A DNA stretch of 43,432 bases from Deltaproteobacteria bacterium (GCA_019237115.1 JAFAHS010000361.1:1-43432), one strand, 5' to 3'; counted from the stretch's first letter, positions 17,464 to 26,013 are shown. A program made the numbers and translations. Notes: a model not told the origin generated them from the sequence alone.

Positions 17464-18044
17464 GAGCTGCGCTGCTGGTTGGCTGTGGTATCTTTATCTC
17501 GAAACTTGAGGAGCGAGAGTTGACTCCTCCAACATTGGTTGAGCCTTAGTTGCTAGAGAACTAAACCCAGCCGCGATTTTCACATAGAAGGCTTTCTTGC
17601 TAAGCGGCAAAACCTTGGCTGCTAACAGCGCAAACGTCCGTCCTCCCCAGCGGGTGGGGCTAGATAGGAAGAGCTGGCTCGCGTACCGGACAATCATCTG
17701 GCGTTAGAACCTCGCTAACTTCGTTACTTTCACTCATACATCTGTGGGCGATCTGTGATAACAATTCTGATGACGATAAGGGTCCAAGCGAACTTGAATG
17801 GCGATTATCATTACAAACGGTTTTGGAACGCGGCTATGAGGGAGTTCGCCAGCCTACTCACTCTTGAGGCCTCTGCGCTGCTCAAAAAACAACAAGCCTG
17901 GTCTGAGTGACGTTAGGCTGCTCCGCAGGTTGGATCGCTGAGGTGCAGCCGAAGTTCGGGTTTGCCAAACTGAGATTTATGACTCTGAGGTCGGGGACGG
18001 GCGCCGACGTGCTTTAGATCGTACCGGACTACCAGTTTCCTAAT
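17464..18044. other. Mostly non-coding stretch with two weak small ORFs
   Basis: Two small readings are possible. A minus-strand 67-codon ORF (17697-17494) ends 30 bases before the HTH gene and resembles nothing I know. A plus-strand 46-codon ORF from the ATG at 17770 to a TGA at 17910 ends KRFWNAAMREFASLLTLEA, which looks protein-like but has no recognisable family and may be a remnant. The rest shows no clear signal. The 3' end of the AAA ATPase gene bounds it at 18045. Confidence 0.4.
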
Positions 18045-20399
18045 TCATAGCTGCCAATCCCCGGAGAAACGCCCATCAGGTTCGAAGGAACAGAAACTCC
18101 CGGTACGCAATGAGATCGATAGGTGCCGGCCAAGAGCAGGATGTTGTTTTGCGGTCTTACGAATCGCGGCCCGGATCACATTGGTTACGCGAAGCCTTGC
18201 GCGCTCGGCGTCGGAGCTCACCCTGCGGTCCCGCCCGCCGAGACCCACCGCTCGCGCCAACTCTCGTGACAGAAACGCGATCTCCTCCTGAACCTTGGCA
18301 GTCTTTCCCGAATCGCCCATGGAAATCGCCTCCTCGAGTTCTTCGCGTAGATCGCGTAACCGCTCTCGATAGGAGGTTTTTGAAATCGCGTCCAGCGCGG
18401 GACCAGCATCGCTGCGCAAACCGCTGGACAGCCCGTTGCCAGCCTGACCGTTTGCGACACGAGAATGCTCGCCGTGAGAGAGTCCCAGCAGATCGGTCAC
18501 GTGGAATTCTCTTCCCGGATTGGCCAGAAGTTGCGCTATGTATAACAACCCCTTGGAGTGCTTGATGCGAATTACCCGCCCCTCGTAGCTGATGGTCCAG
18601 TACTCACCCTCGCGCCGGAAGGTCCGATCCGGAATTTGACTGGTTTGTGTGGGATTTGCAGTGTTCAACTCCTTCGTCGAGCTGGCGCACTCCAGAGCTG
18701 GGATCGACGCGCTCGCCAAGCACGAATCTGCCGCGACGCTTGGGGCAACGGAGAGTTCTTCGACACCATCTTCTGCAAATGGGCGCTTGGGTACGGCTTC
18801 TGCGTTTGCTATCGCCGCCTGCTCGGTGCAGCGATCGACCACCATCGATTGCTGATTCTGACTATCTGCCATGAGCGGCTCGTGTCGGCTGCTACTCAGG
18901 ACTACGCCTGCGGGCATTTCACTCAGTTGACTTAATCCCAGTGTCGCCAGAGCTGCCCGCTCCGGATCGCCAGCGCGTTCGGCAATTTCAAGTGCGAGCT
19001 TATAATTGGTCAACGCTCGCGACCGATCGTTGCTCCGCGCTTGTGCACCCGCCATCGCCATCACCATTTCCCAGCTCTTGGTGTCTTCATTGTTCTGGAC
19101 AAATTCGGCCGCAGATAGTGCAAGCGCATAAAAGCGCGCTGCTTCCGGAAAATCTCCCCGCCGAATAGCCTGGAGGGCAGAGCGCCGACTATATTCGACC
19201 GCCTTGTCCGCCCGGCCCAGAGCGACCCCCTTGGAGAAATGAAAAGCGAGGTCCTCTGTGGCGATGCACGCTCCGCGCTGACGCAAACTGTCGAGCGCCT
19301 GGGCTATTCCGAAATGCAGCTGGTCTCTGCTTGCGCCCGGCAGCCGGTCGTACAGCACGTCACGAACCAGCTCGACAGCAAATTGATACTGCCCGCCGAT
19401 TTCAGCCGCCCGGCGCAACACACCAGCACGCTCACCTTCTGCCATCGCGTCTGCAACTTGATTGAGCTTATAGCCTGACACCAATTGAAGCGCAGCGACG
19501 TCGAAGTTCAATCCGATGACGGACGCAACTGCCAAGAGCTCCCGGGTAGCGGAGGAAAGGATAACAAGACGCTCCTCAATCGCAGCGCGCAGAAGCGCGG
19601 GTATTCTTTCTTCTACGCGATTGTGCCGCCAGTTTACCAAATCGCAGCTCAGGATGATCTCGAGAAGCCGCGGATTCCCACCGGTTTTCCGATGGAATGC
19701 CTCGACAAGCTCCGCTTCGGGTGTACGAGACGTCAAATCCTCCGTCAGCCTCGCGATGTCGGCGTGCGTCAGCTCCGGGAGGTATAGTTGGCAGGTGACT
19801 TGCGCCATCAGTGCTCGCCAAATCGGCGACGCCTCCACGGAAATACTCATTTCCGGTTCGCGGTATATGATGAGAATCAGAATTCCGCCATCAGACAGAT
19901 CCCGCGCCACAGACCCGAGTAGGAACAGAGACCATTCGTCGACCGCATGCAGGTCGTCGAATATGAGGATCAGCGGTTGCTTACGCGCCAAATCCTTCAA
20001 TGTCACCACGATTCTATCGAACAGCAGCAGCCGCTCCGAATCCGTACAGTCTGCGGCATGGGCGAGCGCCTCCGTGAGGTTCTTCATTTCAGCTCGCAAG
20101 CATTCATCTCGCCCGTGAAGACCGGAGCGACCGATCTGGATCCACGGCTGAAAGGAAGATGAGCGTATTCCTGCGCAGCGACCCCACAGGCTCAGAGCGC
20201 CACGTCGCTTCGCGTAGGACGCCAATTCGGTGGCCAGCCGAGTCTTGCCAATACCCGACGGTCCGGTCAGGGCACAAACGCCTCCTTCGCCCGCAAGGAA
20301 TTTGTTCAACTCGGTTGCGAGCTGGCTGATAACTTGGCTTCGACCGACCAGCTCGAAGTCAAAGCCAGCAACTTCTTCCGATTTGGGAGCAGCGATCAT
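18045..20399 (-). CDS. Large AAA/STAND-type signalling ATPase with a C-terminal effector module
   Basis: 784 residues. The N-terminal ATPase has FELVGRSQVISQLATEL, Walker A CALTGPSGIGKTRLA (about 42-56), Walker B LILIFDDLHAVDEWSL and a sensor-like LILIIYREPE. A helical middle part (about 330-500) resembles TPR-like repeats of such regulators. After a low-complexity linker a C-terminal module follows: YWTISYEGRVIRIKHSKGLLYI plus NPGREFHVTDLLGL. Then comes a coiled stretch with YRERLRDLREELEEA, and ELARAVGLGGRDRR, RLRVTNVIRAAIRK and SLRTGSFCSFEPD. I know this module from many soil-bacterial ATPases of unknown function. The protein probably senses a ligand and switches by ATP binding. No DNA-binding domain is obvious. 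It stands alone with palindromes upstream. Confidence 0.85.
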   Translation of the reverse strand: MIAAPKSEEVAGFDFELVGRSQVISQLATELNKFLAGEGGVCALTGPSGIGKTRLATELASYAKRRGALSLWGRCAGIRSSSFQPWIQIGRSGLHGRDECLRAEMKNLTEALAHAADCTDSERLLLFDRIVVTLKDLARKQPLILIFDDLHAVDEWSLFLLGSVARDLSDGGILILIIYREPEMSISVEASPIWRALMAQVTCQLYLPELTHADIARLTEDLTSRTPEAELVEAFHRKTGGNPRLLEIILSCDLVNWRHNRVEERIPALLRAAIEERLVILSSATRELLAVASVIGLNFDVAALQLVSGYKLNQVADAMAEGERAGVLRRAAEIGGQYQFAVELVRDVLYDRLPGASRDQLHFGIAQALDSLRQRGACIATEDLAFHFSKGVALGRADKAVEYSRRSALQAIRRGDFPEAARFYALALSAAEFVQNNEDTKSWEMVMAMAGAQARSNDRSRALTNYKLALEIAERAGDPERAALATLGLSQLSEMPAGVVLSSSRHEPLMADSQNQQSMVVDRCTEQAAIANAEAVPKRPFAEDGVEELSVAPSVAADSCLASASIPALECASSTKELNTANPTQTSQIPDRTFRREGEYWTISYEGRVIRIKHSKGLLYIAQLLANPGREFHVTDLLGLSHGEHSRVANGQAGNGLSSGLRSDAGPALDAISKTSYRERLRDLREELEEAISMGDSGKTAKVQEEIAFLSRELARAVGLGGRDRRVSSDAERARLRVTNVIRAAIRKTAKQHPALGRHLSISLRTGSFCSFEPDGRFSGDWQL

Positions 20400-21204
20400 C
20401 AGCGTCGGTCATAAATCCGCTGTCCACGTCCCGTACGCCGAACGTGAACACCGGTAACCAAAAGAAACTGCCCGGGCACCTGTTGGCTCGCAGATTCTCG
20501 TTTATCGTCGAAGCCTAAATCCTAGGCTCGAAAACGCTCGCGATTCAAGATCACAATCTGCAATTTCATATGATTTTAAGCGTTCTCCGTATAACGATCG
20601 TTACACGCCCTTCTCATAGCGATCGGTATACTCGCAAACAGATTGGAGGCGAGTCTGGAAAACGGGACGCTTCGTTAAGAATTTATGAACGATCTGATTC
20701 CAGGCGGCAATCCTATATTACTAACAATATGTTCGGAACCAATTTTTATCTAGAAACTCTCAGTTTAGCGTCCTCAATGGCTTTAGTCGGAACGACAGTC
20801 GCTATGAGACAGTAACTCTAGTCCTCCAAGACAAGGTCAGCGTTGAGCTAAACATTCACGGTTTAATTGGCAAGAAACATATTTTCTTATGGTGATTACA
20901 GGTTTCAAAATGAAGATAGGATAAACTATAGCCGCCCTCGAACTCGCCAATCTCAAAAGGCTAGGCGGAATTCGTGATGCTATTCTTTGCGCCCGTTCAG
21001 GACTGCTCCTGGACCGAAAATTTGAGGGCTTCTATTCTCCAATACCTCTCTCTGGCTGGCTATTGTTCAGGGAGCACAACAGGCGCTCTCCTTGAGAAAA
21101 CAACCGCTGCTAAGACTCATCAAGGCAGGTTGGCCGTTACCCAGGATCAGATATTTTCCTTACGAACTAGAGCGCTTCTAGGGCTGGAACTGTAATAATC
21201 CAAT
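20400..21204. other. AT-rich intergenic region between the AAA ATPase and glycosidase genes
   Basis: About 800 bases without a supportable gene on either strand; several stretches are very AT-rich (21 of 60 bases are G or C at 20701-20760). It must contain the promoters of two divergent genes. Candidate operators near the ATPase side are listed separately. Upstream of the glycosidase ATG (21205) I see no strong ribosome binding site. Confidence 0.6.
20512..20628. promoter_or_regulatory. Cluster of three palindromic elements upstream of the AAA ATPase gene
   Basis: Three inverted repeats sit 110-230 bases upstream of the ATPase start. AGCCTA-AATCC-TAGGCT lies at 20512-20528. TAACGATCGTTA, a perfect palindrome, lies at 20592-20603. 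TAGCGATCGGTA, a close relative of the second, lies at 20617-20628, 25 bases further. The related pair looks like a tandem operator for one regulator. Role is inferred. Confidence 0.4.
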
Positions 21205-22608
21205 ATGAAACACACGTTCGCGACCTTGTCTGCTGCTGCGACCGTCGTACTCTTGGCGCATCTGACCCTGGCACTGCCAGGCTTCGGTGGATTCGCTCTC
21301 GCCGCGGACGCCCGCACGACCCAAGCCATCAGGGCCAACGACTTCCTGGAGAGTCTCGGGGCGGTCACTCACATAATTCAGGGCATTGATTCACCCGTGA
21401 GCGTCCAGGCGGGCGTCCGGTATCTTGGCATCCGCAATATACGAGACGACGGCACCACCAATCGAGGGCTGGTTGGTGCGCTGTGCACGATTCACTCGGC
21501 GACAGGTGCAATGGTAGACGAACTGCCGCTTGGCGGAGATCTGGCTGACACGCGCAAGCAGTGGGAGCAGCTGGCCGCATGCGGCGCCTTGCTGGCAGCC
21601 GAGGGACCCAACGAGCCCAACAACTTTGGCTTTTCCTACAAAGGCAACCAATGCTCCTCGAAGGATGGGAACGGTTCTTTTCTACCTTGCGCACAGTTTC
21701 AAGCCGCTTTGTATTCGATGGTTCATGGCGACCCAAAGTTAGCCGGCATCCCGGTATGGGGAATGACCATCGTCGGAGCCGAACCGGACAACGTCGGTCT
21801 GCAGTGGCTCAGGATTCCCAACGGGTCGAATTCGTCAATGCCCGATGGTACGCAGTACGCGGACGTAGCCAATGCGCATAACTATGTCCAAGGCCACGGC
21901 GCGTCCGCGCAAACTCTGGAGGACAATCAGGCCTTCTGGGCCGAGTCGGTGGATCGCGGTGGCACTTGCGCGGGCTGCTTCGATGTTTATGGCGAGTATT
22001 GGGGTGGCGCTGGCGGAAGTACGGGCCAGGGCACATGGGCGAAAGGCTATCCTGTCAACGTGCTCGGTCAGAATCAGATACCGAAAGTGACGACTGAAAC
22101 CGGCTGGAATATTACCAATACGCCTTCGGTATCGGACGACATGCGAGCACGGCTGCTAACCGATGTCTACCTGCAAGCCTACAAACAGGGCTGGTCTAAG
22201 ACTTTCATCTACTTGATGTTTAACAATACGACCGGCGACAGGGGATACGGGATGATGGACGGCCCTGGGCGCCCCACCATGCTCGGGCGATACATCCACA
22301 ATCTGACTAGTATCCTGGCCGACAAGTCGTCAGCTTTCTCTCCGGGGAGTGTAGACTGTTCTTTCTCGGGGATGCCCTCTACCGGCTACGAGATGTTAAT
22401 GCAGAAGAGCAACGGTAAGTATGCACTGGTCGTTTGGGGGGAGGCTTTCGCCAGCAAAATGCCCTCCACGATTAACGTTAACTTGGGCGCGCCCTATCTA
22501 GTTAAGGTTTACGATATAACGCAAGGTCCAACCCCCATCCGTGAACCTGGCCGCGTGACGTCGGTTCAGGTGCAGTTGACGGATCATGCAATGATCGTCG
22601 AATTCTGA
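21205..22608 (+). CDS. Secreted clan-A (TIM-barrel) glycoside hydrolase-like protein
   Basis: 467 residues starting with a Sec signal peptide (basic start, hydrophobic core TVVLLAHLTLALPGFGGFALAA, cut near 33-35). Two glutamates stand where clan GH-A enzymes have their acid/base and nucleophile: E137 in AAEGPNEPNNFG (the NEP motif at a strand end) and E298 in KVTTETGWN. Between them lie aromatic loops, for example ANAHNYVQGHG and FDVYGEYWGG. The last 90 residues resemble a beta-sandwich cap (YALVVWGEAF to QLTDHAMIVEF). This fits a GH39- or GH5-like periplasmic or secreted glycosidase, perhaps trimming the polysaccharide made by the neighbouring operon. Substrate and family number are inference. 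Confidence 0.7.
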   Translation: MKHTFATLSAAATVVLLAHLTLALPGFGGFALAADARTTQAIRANDFLESLGAVTHIIQGIDSPVSVQAGVRYLGIRNIRDDGTTNRGLVGALCTIHSATGAMVDELPLGGDLADTRKQWEQLAACGALLAAEGPNEPNNFGFSYKGNQCSSKDGNGSFLPCAQFQAALYSMVHGDPKLAGIPVWGMTIVGAEPDNVGLQWLRIPNGSNSSMPDGTQYADVANAHNYVQGHGASAQTLEDNQAFWAESVDRGGTCAGCFDVYGEYWGGAGGSTGQGTWAKGYPVNVLGQNQIPKVTTETGWNITNTPSVSDDMRARLLTDVYLQAYKQGWSKTFIYLMFNNTTGDRGYGMMDGPGRPTMLGRYIHNLTSILADKSSAFSPGSVDCSFSGMPSTGYEMLMQKSNGKYALVVWGEAFASKMPSTINVNLGAPYLVKVYDITQGPTPIREPGRVTSVQVQLTDHAMIVEF

Positions 22609-22673
22609 ATCGAAGCCTCCGCTCAAAACCGGCGGACACTTTAAAATCCGGAACTGCGAACCATTGGGGCGGT

Positions 22674-23369
22674 CTAGATGCCGGCGAACCATTCGTAGCC
22701 CTGGTTTTCCCAGTAGCCACCGGTAGAGTCGGGCAAGAAGTTCACTTCGGTCAGATACTTCACAGACTTGTAGCCAAGCTTGACCGGCGAATAGAGACGC
22801 AGCGGTGCTCCGTGATCGGGGTACAGCGGATGGCCGTTCATGCCGTACGCGAGAATGGTCTGCGGATGGAGTGCGCTCTCAAGGTCCCACGAGGACCAAT
22901 AGTTGGAATCGAAGCTTTTGAATTCGACGAATCGAACACGAGGATCGAGCCCCGCCATTTTCGCGATTTCACTGACTTGCACTCCGTGCCAGGCGGCCAC
23001 CGCGGACCAGCCCTCGACACAATGATGGCGGACGCGCAGATCAGTTCGCGGCGCCCGCTTCAAGTCGTCGAGCGAAAATAGTCTCGGTTTGGCAACCAGT
23101 CCGCCGACTTTCAGCGACCAGCCGTCAGGCGGGAACGGCATTTCGTCGGATATGAAATAACTCGGGAACGCATCTTCCGGCGTCGTGTCGGAAGGCGGAA
23201 GTTCGCGCGCGAGCCGAGTGGGGGAAAAAAGTGCGGCCTGCACCTTCTGGTTCCATTCGTCCATCGCCCCCAGGAAAAATCTGACGGCGGGCGACTTCTC
23301 ACATCCGGCCAGCAAGGTGGCCGCGCCGGCAGTGAGCAACAACTTGCGACGAGTGATGACCCTATCCAC
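22674..23369 (-). CDS. MsrP-like periplasmic molybdopterin-dependent oxidoreductase
   Basis: 231 residues of the sulfite-oxidase fold. The N-terminus VITRRKLLLTAGAATLLAGC combines a twin-arginine signal with a possible lipobox. The cofactor-binding core shows DDLKRAPRTDLRVRHHCVEGWSAVAAWHGV; C117 in HHCVEGWS should ligate molybdenum. Further conserved parts are YGMNGHPLYPDHGAPLRLYSP and YKSVKYLTEV. It probably reduces an oxidised small molecule or protein methionine in the periplasm. The start is a GTG overlapping the stop of the upstream cytochrome b gene by 8 bases, with GGAGG in front, so the two are translationally coupled partners. Confidence 0.92.
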   Translation of the reverse strand: MDRVITRRKLLLTAGAATLLAGCEKSPAVRFFLGAMDEWNQKVQAALFSPTRLARELPPSDTTPEDAFPSYFISDEMPFPPDGWSLKVGGLVAKPRLFSLDDLKRAPRTDLRVRHHCVEGWSAVAAWHGVQVSEIAKMAGLDPRVRFVEFKSFDSNYWSSWDLESALHPQTILAYGMNGHPLYPDHGAPLRLYSPVKLGYKSVKYLTEVNFLPDSTGGYWENQGYEWFAGI

Positions 23370-24033
23370 GTTGGCCTCCGCTGATCATCTCGAGGATCGC
23401 GCGTGGATGGAGCAGCACGAGCACCAGGTGCATCATGACGAACAGCGTGATCACGGCGAGCATCCCGAGGTGAATCACGCGGGCGCCGTCGTAGCCCCCG
23501 AAAAGCATCGCCAACCACCAAAGTTGCACGGGTTTGTAGATCGCAAGCCCCGAGAGGACTTCCACGATCGCGAAAACGATCACCGAAGTATACGCGAGGC
23601 GCTGCAGGCCGTTGTAGAAATCGGGAGGTGGTGGAGTGCGCAGCGCATGTACATAGTAGGCGAACATTTTAACCGCCCCGCCCGTATCGCGGCCCGGAAG
23701 AAACAGGCGCCGGCGCCATTCGCCGCTCGCGGCGAAATAAATCAGGTAGATGACTCCGTTCAGAACCAGGAACCAGGCGACCGCGAAGTGCCAATGGCGC
23801 GCGCCGGCCAGCCATCCGCCGAACCTCGCCCATCGCGGAGGCGCCAGATTCTGCAGCGGATACCAGCTATATTGAGCACCGCGAGGACCCAGCGCGGGAT
23901 ACGCGGTAAATATCTGCAATCCACTTCCCGCCATGATTAGTAGCAGCGGGATGTTTATCCAGTGGGAGAGACGTATTGTCAGGGGCTGGACACTCTGCGA
24001 ACGCCAGCGCGGATCAGTGGACGCTTCGGCCAT
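23362..24033 (-). CDS. Cytochrome b561-type membrane subunit, partner of the molybdoenzyme
   Basis: 223 residues with four to five membrane helices. Haem-ligand histidines are expected in the first helix (TIRLSHWINIPLLLIMAGSGLQIF), in the second (HWHFAVAWFLVLNGVIYLIY) and in the late ones (ARVIHLGMLAVITLFVMMHLVLVLLHP). It belongs to the cytochrome b/thiosulfate-reductase-type gamma subunit family and should pass quinol electrons to the Tat-exported molybdoprotein encoded directly downstream with an 8-base overlap. The 3' end codes ISGGQRG, and this same DNA supplies the ribosome binding site of the next gene. Confidence 0.9.
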   Translation of the reverse strand: MAEASTDPRWRSQSVQPLTIRLSHWINIPLLLIMAGSGLQIFTAYPALGPRGAQYSWYPLQNLAPPRWARFGGWLAGARHWHFAVAWFLVLNGVIYLIYFAASGEWRRRLFLPGRDTGGAVKMFAYYVHALRTPPPPDFYNGLQRLAYTSVIVFAIVEVLSGLAIYKPVQLWWLAMLFGGYDGARVIHLGMLAVITLFVMMHLVLVLLHPRAILEMISGGQRG

Positions 24034-24054
24034 CGATTCGGTTTCCGAACCTCC

Positions 24055-24354
24055 TCACTCCTGCTGCATCGGCACTGCCTTGCCGCCCTTCATCATATGA
24101 CCATTCATCAACATGATGGCGCCATTGTTCAGCTTCTTCTCCTCACCATCCCGCATCTTTACAACACCGCCGGTCGTCACTTTGGTTCCATCCGGCATGG
24201 TGATGTCGGCAGTCAGCGGCTCGGTTGCCCTGCCGTCCTTCATCATCATCATGCGCCCATCTTTCATAACGACCCCGTCCATCGCGGCGCCCAGGCTTGG
24301 CAAAAGCATCCCCAGGGCAAAGGCGACCAACATCAAGTTCACTCGCGGGTTCAT
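24055..24354 (-). CDS. Small secreted DUF6799-like protein
   Basis: 99 residues with a signal peptide (VNLMLVAFALGMLLPSLGAA). The mature part is built of KDG and DG repeats rich in Met: VVMKDGRMMMMKDGRA, ITMPDGTKVTTGGVVKMRDGEEKKL, NGAIMLMNGHMMKGGKAV. This is the pattern of the DUF6799 family of periplasmic proteins of unknown function; the Met clusters might bind copper or silver, which is a guess. It lies 21 bases upstream of the cytochrome b gene in the same direction, probably as first gene of that operon. Confidence 0.75.
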   Translation of the reverse strand: MNPRVNLMLVAFALGMLLPSLGAAMDGVVMKDGRMMMMKDGRATEPLTADITMPDGTKVTTGGVVKMRDGEEKKLNNGAIMLMNGHMMKGGKAVPMQQE

Positions 24355-24598
24355 GCCGAGGCTTCCGGAAAGGAACTTGCAATCAGCCTAAATTGACTTA
24401 ATCGCTTTCCGGCCCAGAACCAAACTCCCGCGCATCGCTCCTCACTGATAACCGGAAAGCAAGCGCTCCAAGTCGGCCGCTCACCCCCAAGCGGCTAGGC
24501 AACAAATCCAAACACCGTACTAATAGAGCTTCCTCGGCCGAGGGAGCGGTTGACTTGGAGAATCGGACCATCTAGCGTGTCGGGCGCAACGCTCGATA

Positions 24599-24629
24599 TG
24601 GACTGCATCTCCGCCATGCCCATTATAAT
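24599..24629 (+). promoter_or_regulatory. Possible sigma-70 promoter for the dehydratase leader
   Basis: A perfect TATAAT occupies 24624-24629. The best -35 is TGGACT at 24599-24604 with a long 19-base spacer, so the promoter is only moderate. Transcription would begin near 24636 and run through the hairpin leader before the ATG at 24793. Confidence 0.35.
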
Positions 24630-24641
24630 GATGATTACCCG

Positions 24642-24724
24642 GGCGGGTGGGGTGCGTCCCGAGCGCTAGAACTCGGCACCAGCAACGACCCCTCCCGCCA
24701 ACCTCGGTGGGAGGGGTTTCTTTT
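24642..24724 (+). terminator. Terminator-type hairpin with a competing upstream strand (possible attenuator)
   Basis: Arms at 24689-24699 and 24706-24716 pair over 11 positions (10 Watson-Crick plus one G-T) around a 6-base loop, followed by TTTCTTTT: an intrinsic terminator on the plus strand. An upstream strand at 24642-24652 is almost identical to the 3' arm and could pair with the 5' arm at 10 of 11 positions, which would disrupt the terminator. It lies about 70 bases before the threonine dehydratase gene. It may end a roughly 85-base leader or small RNA, or act as a switch. Confidence 0.6.
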
Positions 24725-24792
24725 GTTCGCATCCTTCTCTCCGAAAATCGCGGCAATGAGGTGGTCGTTCCCGAGAAAGAGGATGACCCCCG

Positions 24793-25836
24793 ATGGACTG
24801 TCACAGGTTACTCGCCCAGGCACTCTCAGCTCGCGTCGCGGAGGTGGTGCCCGAACCGACCCCGCTCCATGAGCTTCGTCAGCTGTCGGAACGCGTCGGG
24901 CGGCGGGTGCTGCTCAAGCGTGAAGACCTGACGCCGATTTTCTCGTTCAAGCTGCGCGGGGCGTATAACCGGATCGCGCTCCTGGATGATGAACAAAAAG
25001 CGCGTGGCATCATCGCTGCATCGGCTGGCAATCATGCGCAGGGGGTCGCTTACGCGGCTCGGGTGTTGGGCATCGATGCCCTGCTGGTAATGCCGCGGAC
25101 GACTCCGGAGATCAAAGTTGAAGCGGTGCGGCGCCATGGCGCGAAGCTTGCCCTGGTCGGCGAGGATTACTCTGAAGCTGAAGCGATGTGCGCGCGAATG
25201 GTCGCGAACAGCGGCATGACGCCCATCCACGCATACGACGACCGGGAAGTAATCGCCGGGCAAGCGACAATCGCGCTGGAGACTATGCGGCAGACGGCGA
25301 GCGATTTCGCGTCGATCTTCGTGCCGATCGGTGGCGGCGGATTGGCAGGCGGAATCGCGTCCGTCATCAAGGCAGTGGCGCCGCGGATCAAGGTATATGG
25401 GGTCGAGCCGGACGATTCCGACGCGATGAGTCGATCGATTCGCGCGGGGCGGCGCATCGCGCTCGAGCGGGTGGGAAGTTTCGCCGACGGCGTGGCAGTG
25501 CGCATGGTGGGCGAAAACACGTTCGCGCTGTGCCGCAAGTACCTCGATGAATGCATCACGGTTACGGTCGACGAAATCTGCTCCGCCATCAAGGATGTGT
25601 TTGTGGATACGCGAGCAATCCTGGAGCCCGCGGGAGCGTTGGCAATCGCGGGACTCAAGCGGCTCGCGCGCGCTTGCGGCGTTCCGGCGGGGACCGCTAT
25701 CGCGATCGCATCGGGAGCCAACGTGGATTTCGATCGACTGGGGTCGATTGCGGAGCGATCCGGCGTTGTGGCTCAGGGCAGAAGCACCGCGGCACCCTCA
25801 ACCAGCCACCTAATCGTAGCGCAACCTAAAAGCTGA
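24793..25836 (+). CDS. ilvA: Threonine dehydratase (threonine ammonia-lyase), short form
   Basis: 347 residues of fold-type II PLP enzymes. KREDLTPIFSFKLRGAYNR carries the PLP lysine, SAGNHAQGVAYAAR the substrate loop and PIGGGGLAGGIASVIKAV the phosphate-binding glycine loop. GSFADGVAV, EPAGALAIAGLKR and IASGANVDFDRLGSIAERS complete the family pattern. It converts threonine to 2-oxobutyrate and ammonia, feeding isoleucine synthesis or threonine breakdown. The regulatory ACT-like domain of long IlvA is absent, as in TdcB-length enzymes; after the conserved part only about 20 variable residues remain. GAGG at 24779-24782 serves the ATG. A possible attenuator lies upstream. Confidence 0.92.
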   Translation: MDCHRLLAQALSARVAEVVPEPTPLHELRQLSERVGRRVLLKREDLTPIFSFKLRGAYNRIALLDDEQKARGIIAASAGNHAQGVAYAARVLGIDALLVMPRTTPEIKVEAVRRHGAKLALVGEDYSEAEAMCARMVANSGMTPIHAYDDREVIAGQATIALETMRQTASDFASIFVPIGGGGLAGGIASVIKAVAPRIKVYGVEPDDSDAMSRSIRAGRRIALERVGSFADGVAVRMVGENTFALCRKYLDECITVTVDEICSAIKDVFVDTRAILEPAGALAIAGLKRLARACGVPAGTAIAIASGANVDFDRLGSIAERSGVVAQGRSTAAPSTSHLIVAQPKS

Positions 25837-26013
25837 GCTGATCCCGCCCGACCTAAAGGGCGCCAGTTGCCCACCCTCACCGCCGCCCCCCAAGGTTGCT
25901 CAATGCTTCAATCGGGTGCTGCTGCCGTGGAAAGGGACGGGATCGACAGCGCCGCAACGCGCACGGGACCTTTAGCGGCGCGGAACCCCCGGTCTCGTTC
26001 AGGAATCCGTTAC

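Larger units (their letters stand above)
24355..24792. other. Divergent intergenic region with inverted repeat and leader structure
   Basis: It separates the minus-strand DUF6799 operon from the plus-strand dehydratase gene. GCTTTCCGG (24404-24412) and CCGGAAAGC (24452-24460) form an inverted repeat with a 39-base loop. TTGACT at 24550-24555 is a possible -35 box with no good -10 behind it. The right part holds a perfect TATAAT and a terminator-type hairpin, listed separately. No gene is visible. Confidence 0.55.

Noticed and set aside
17494..17697. 67-codon minus-strand ORF upstream of the HTH gene
   Set aside because: No family resemblance or start signal; kept only as a remark in the intergenic entry.
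17745..17768. String resembling part of the lac operator (TGTGATAACAATT)
   Set aside because: Only one half-site matches and no LacI-type gene is present; chance similarity.
24628..24669. Short leader peptide (MMITRAGGVRPER) ahead of threonine dehydratase
   Set aside because: It contains Ile, Thr and Val codons, but its ATG overlaps the presumed TATAAT box and has no ribosome binding site, so it would not be in the transcript.
24654..24680. tRNA-like end with CACCA
   Set aside because: No T-arm, anticodon arm or acceptor pairing could be built around it.
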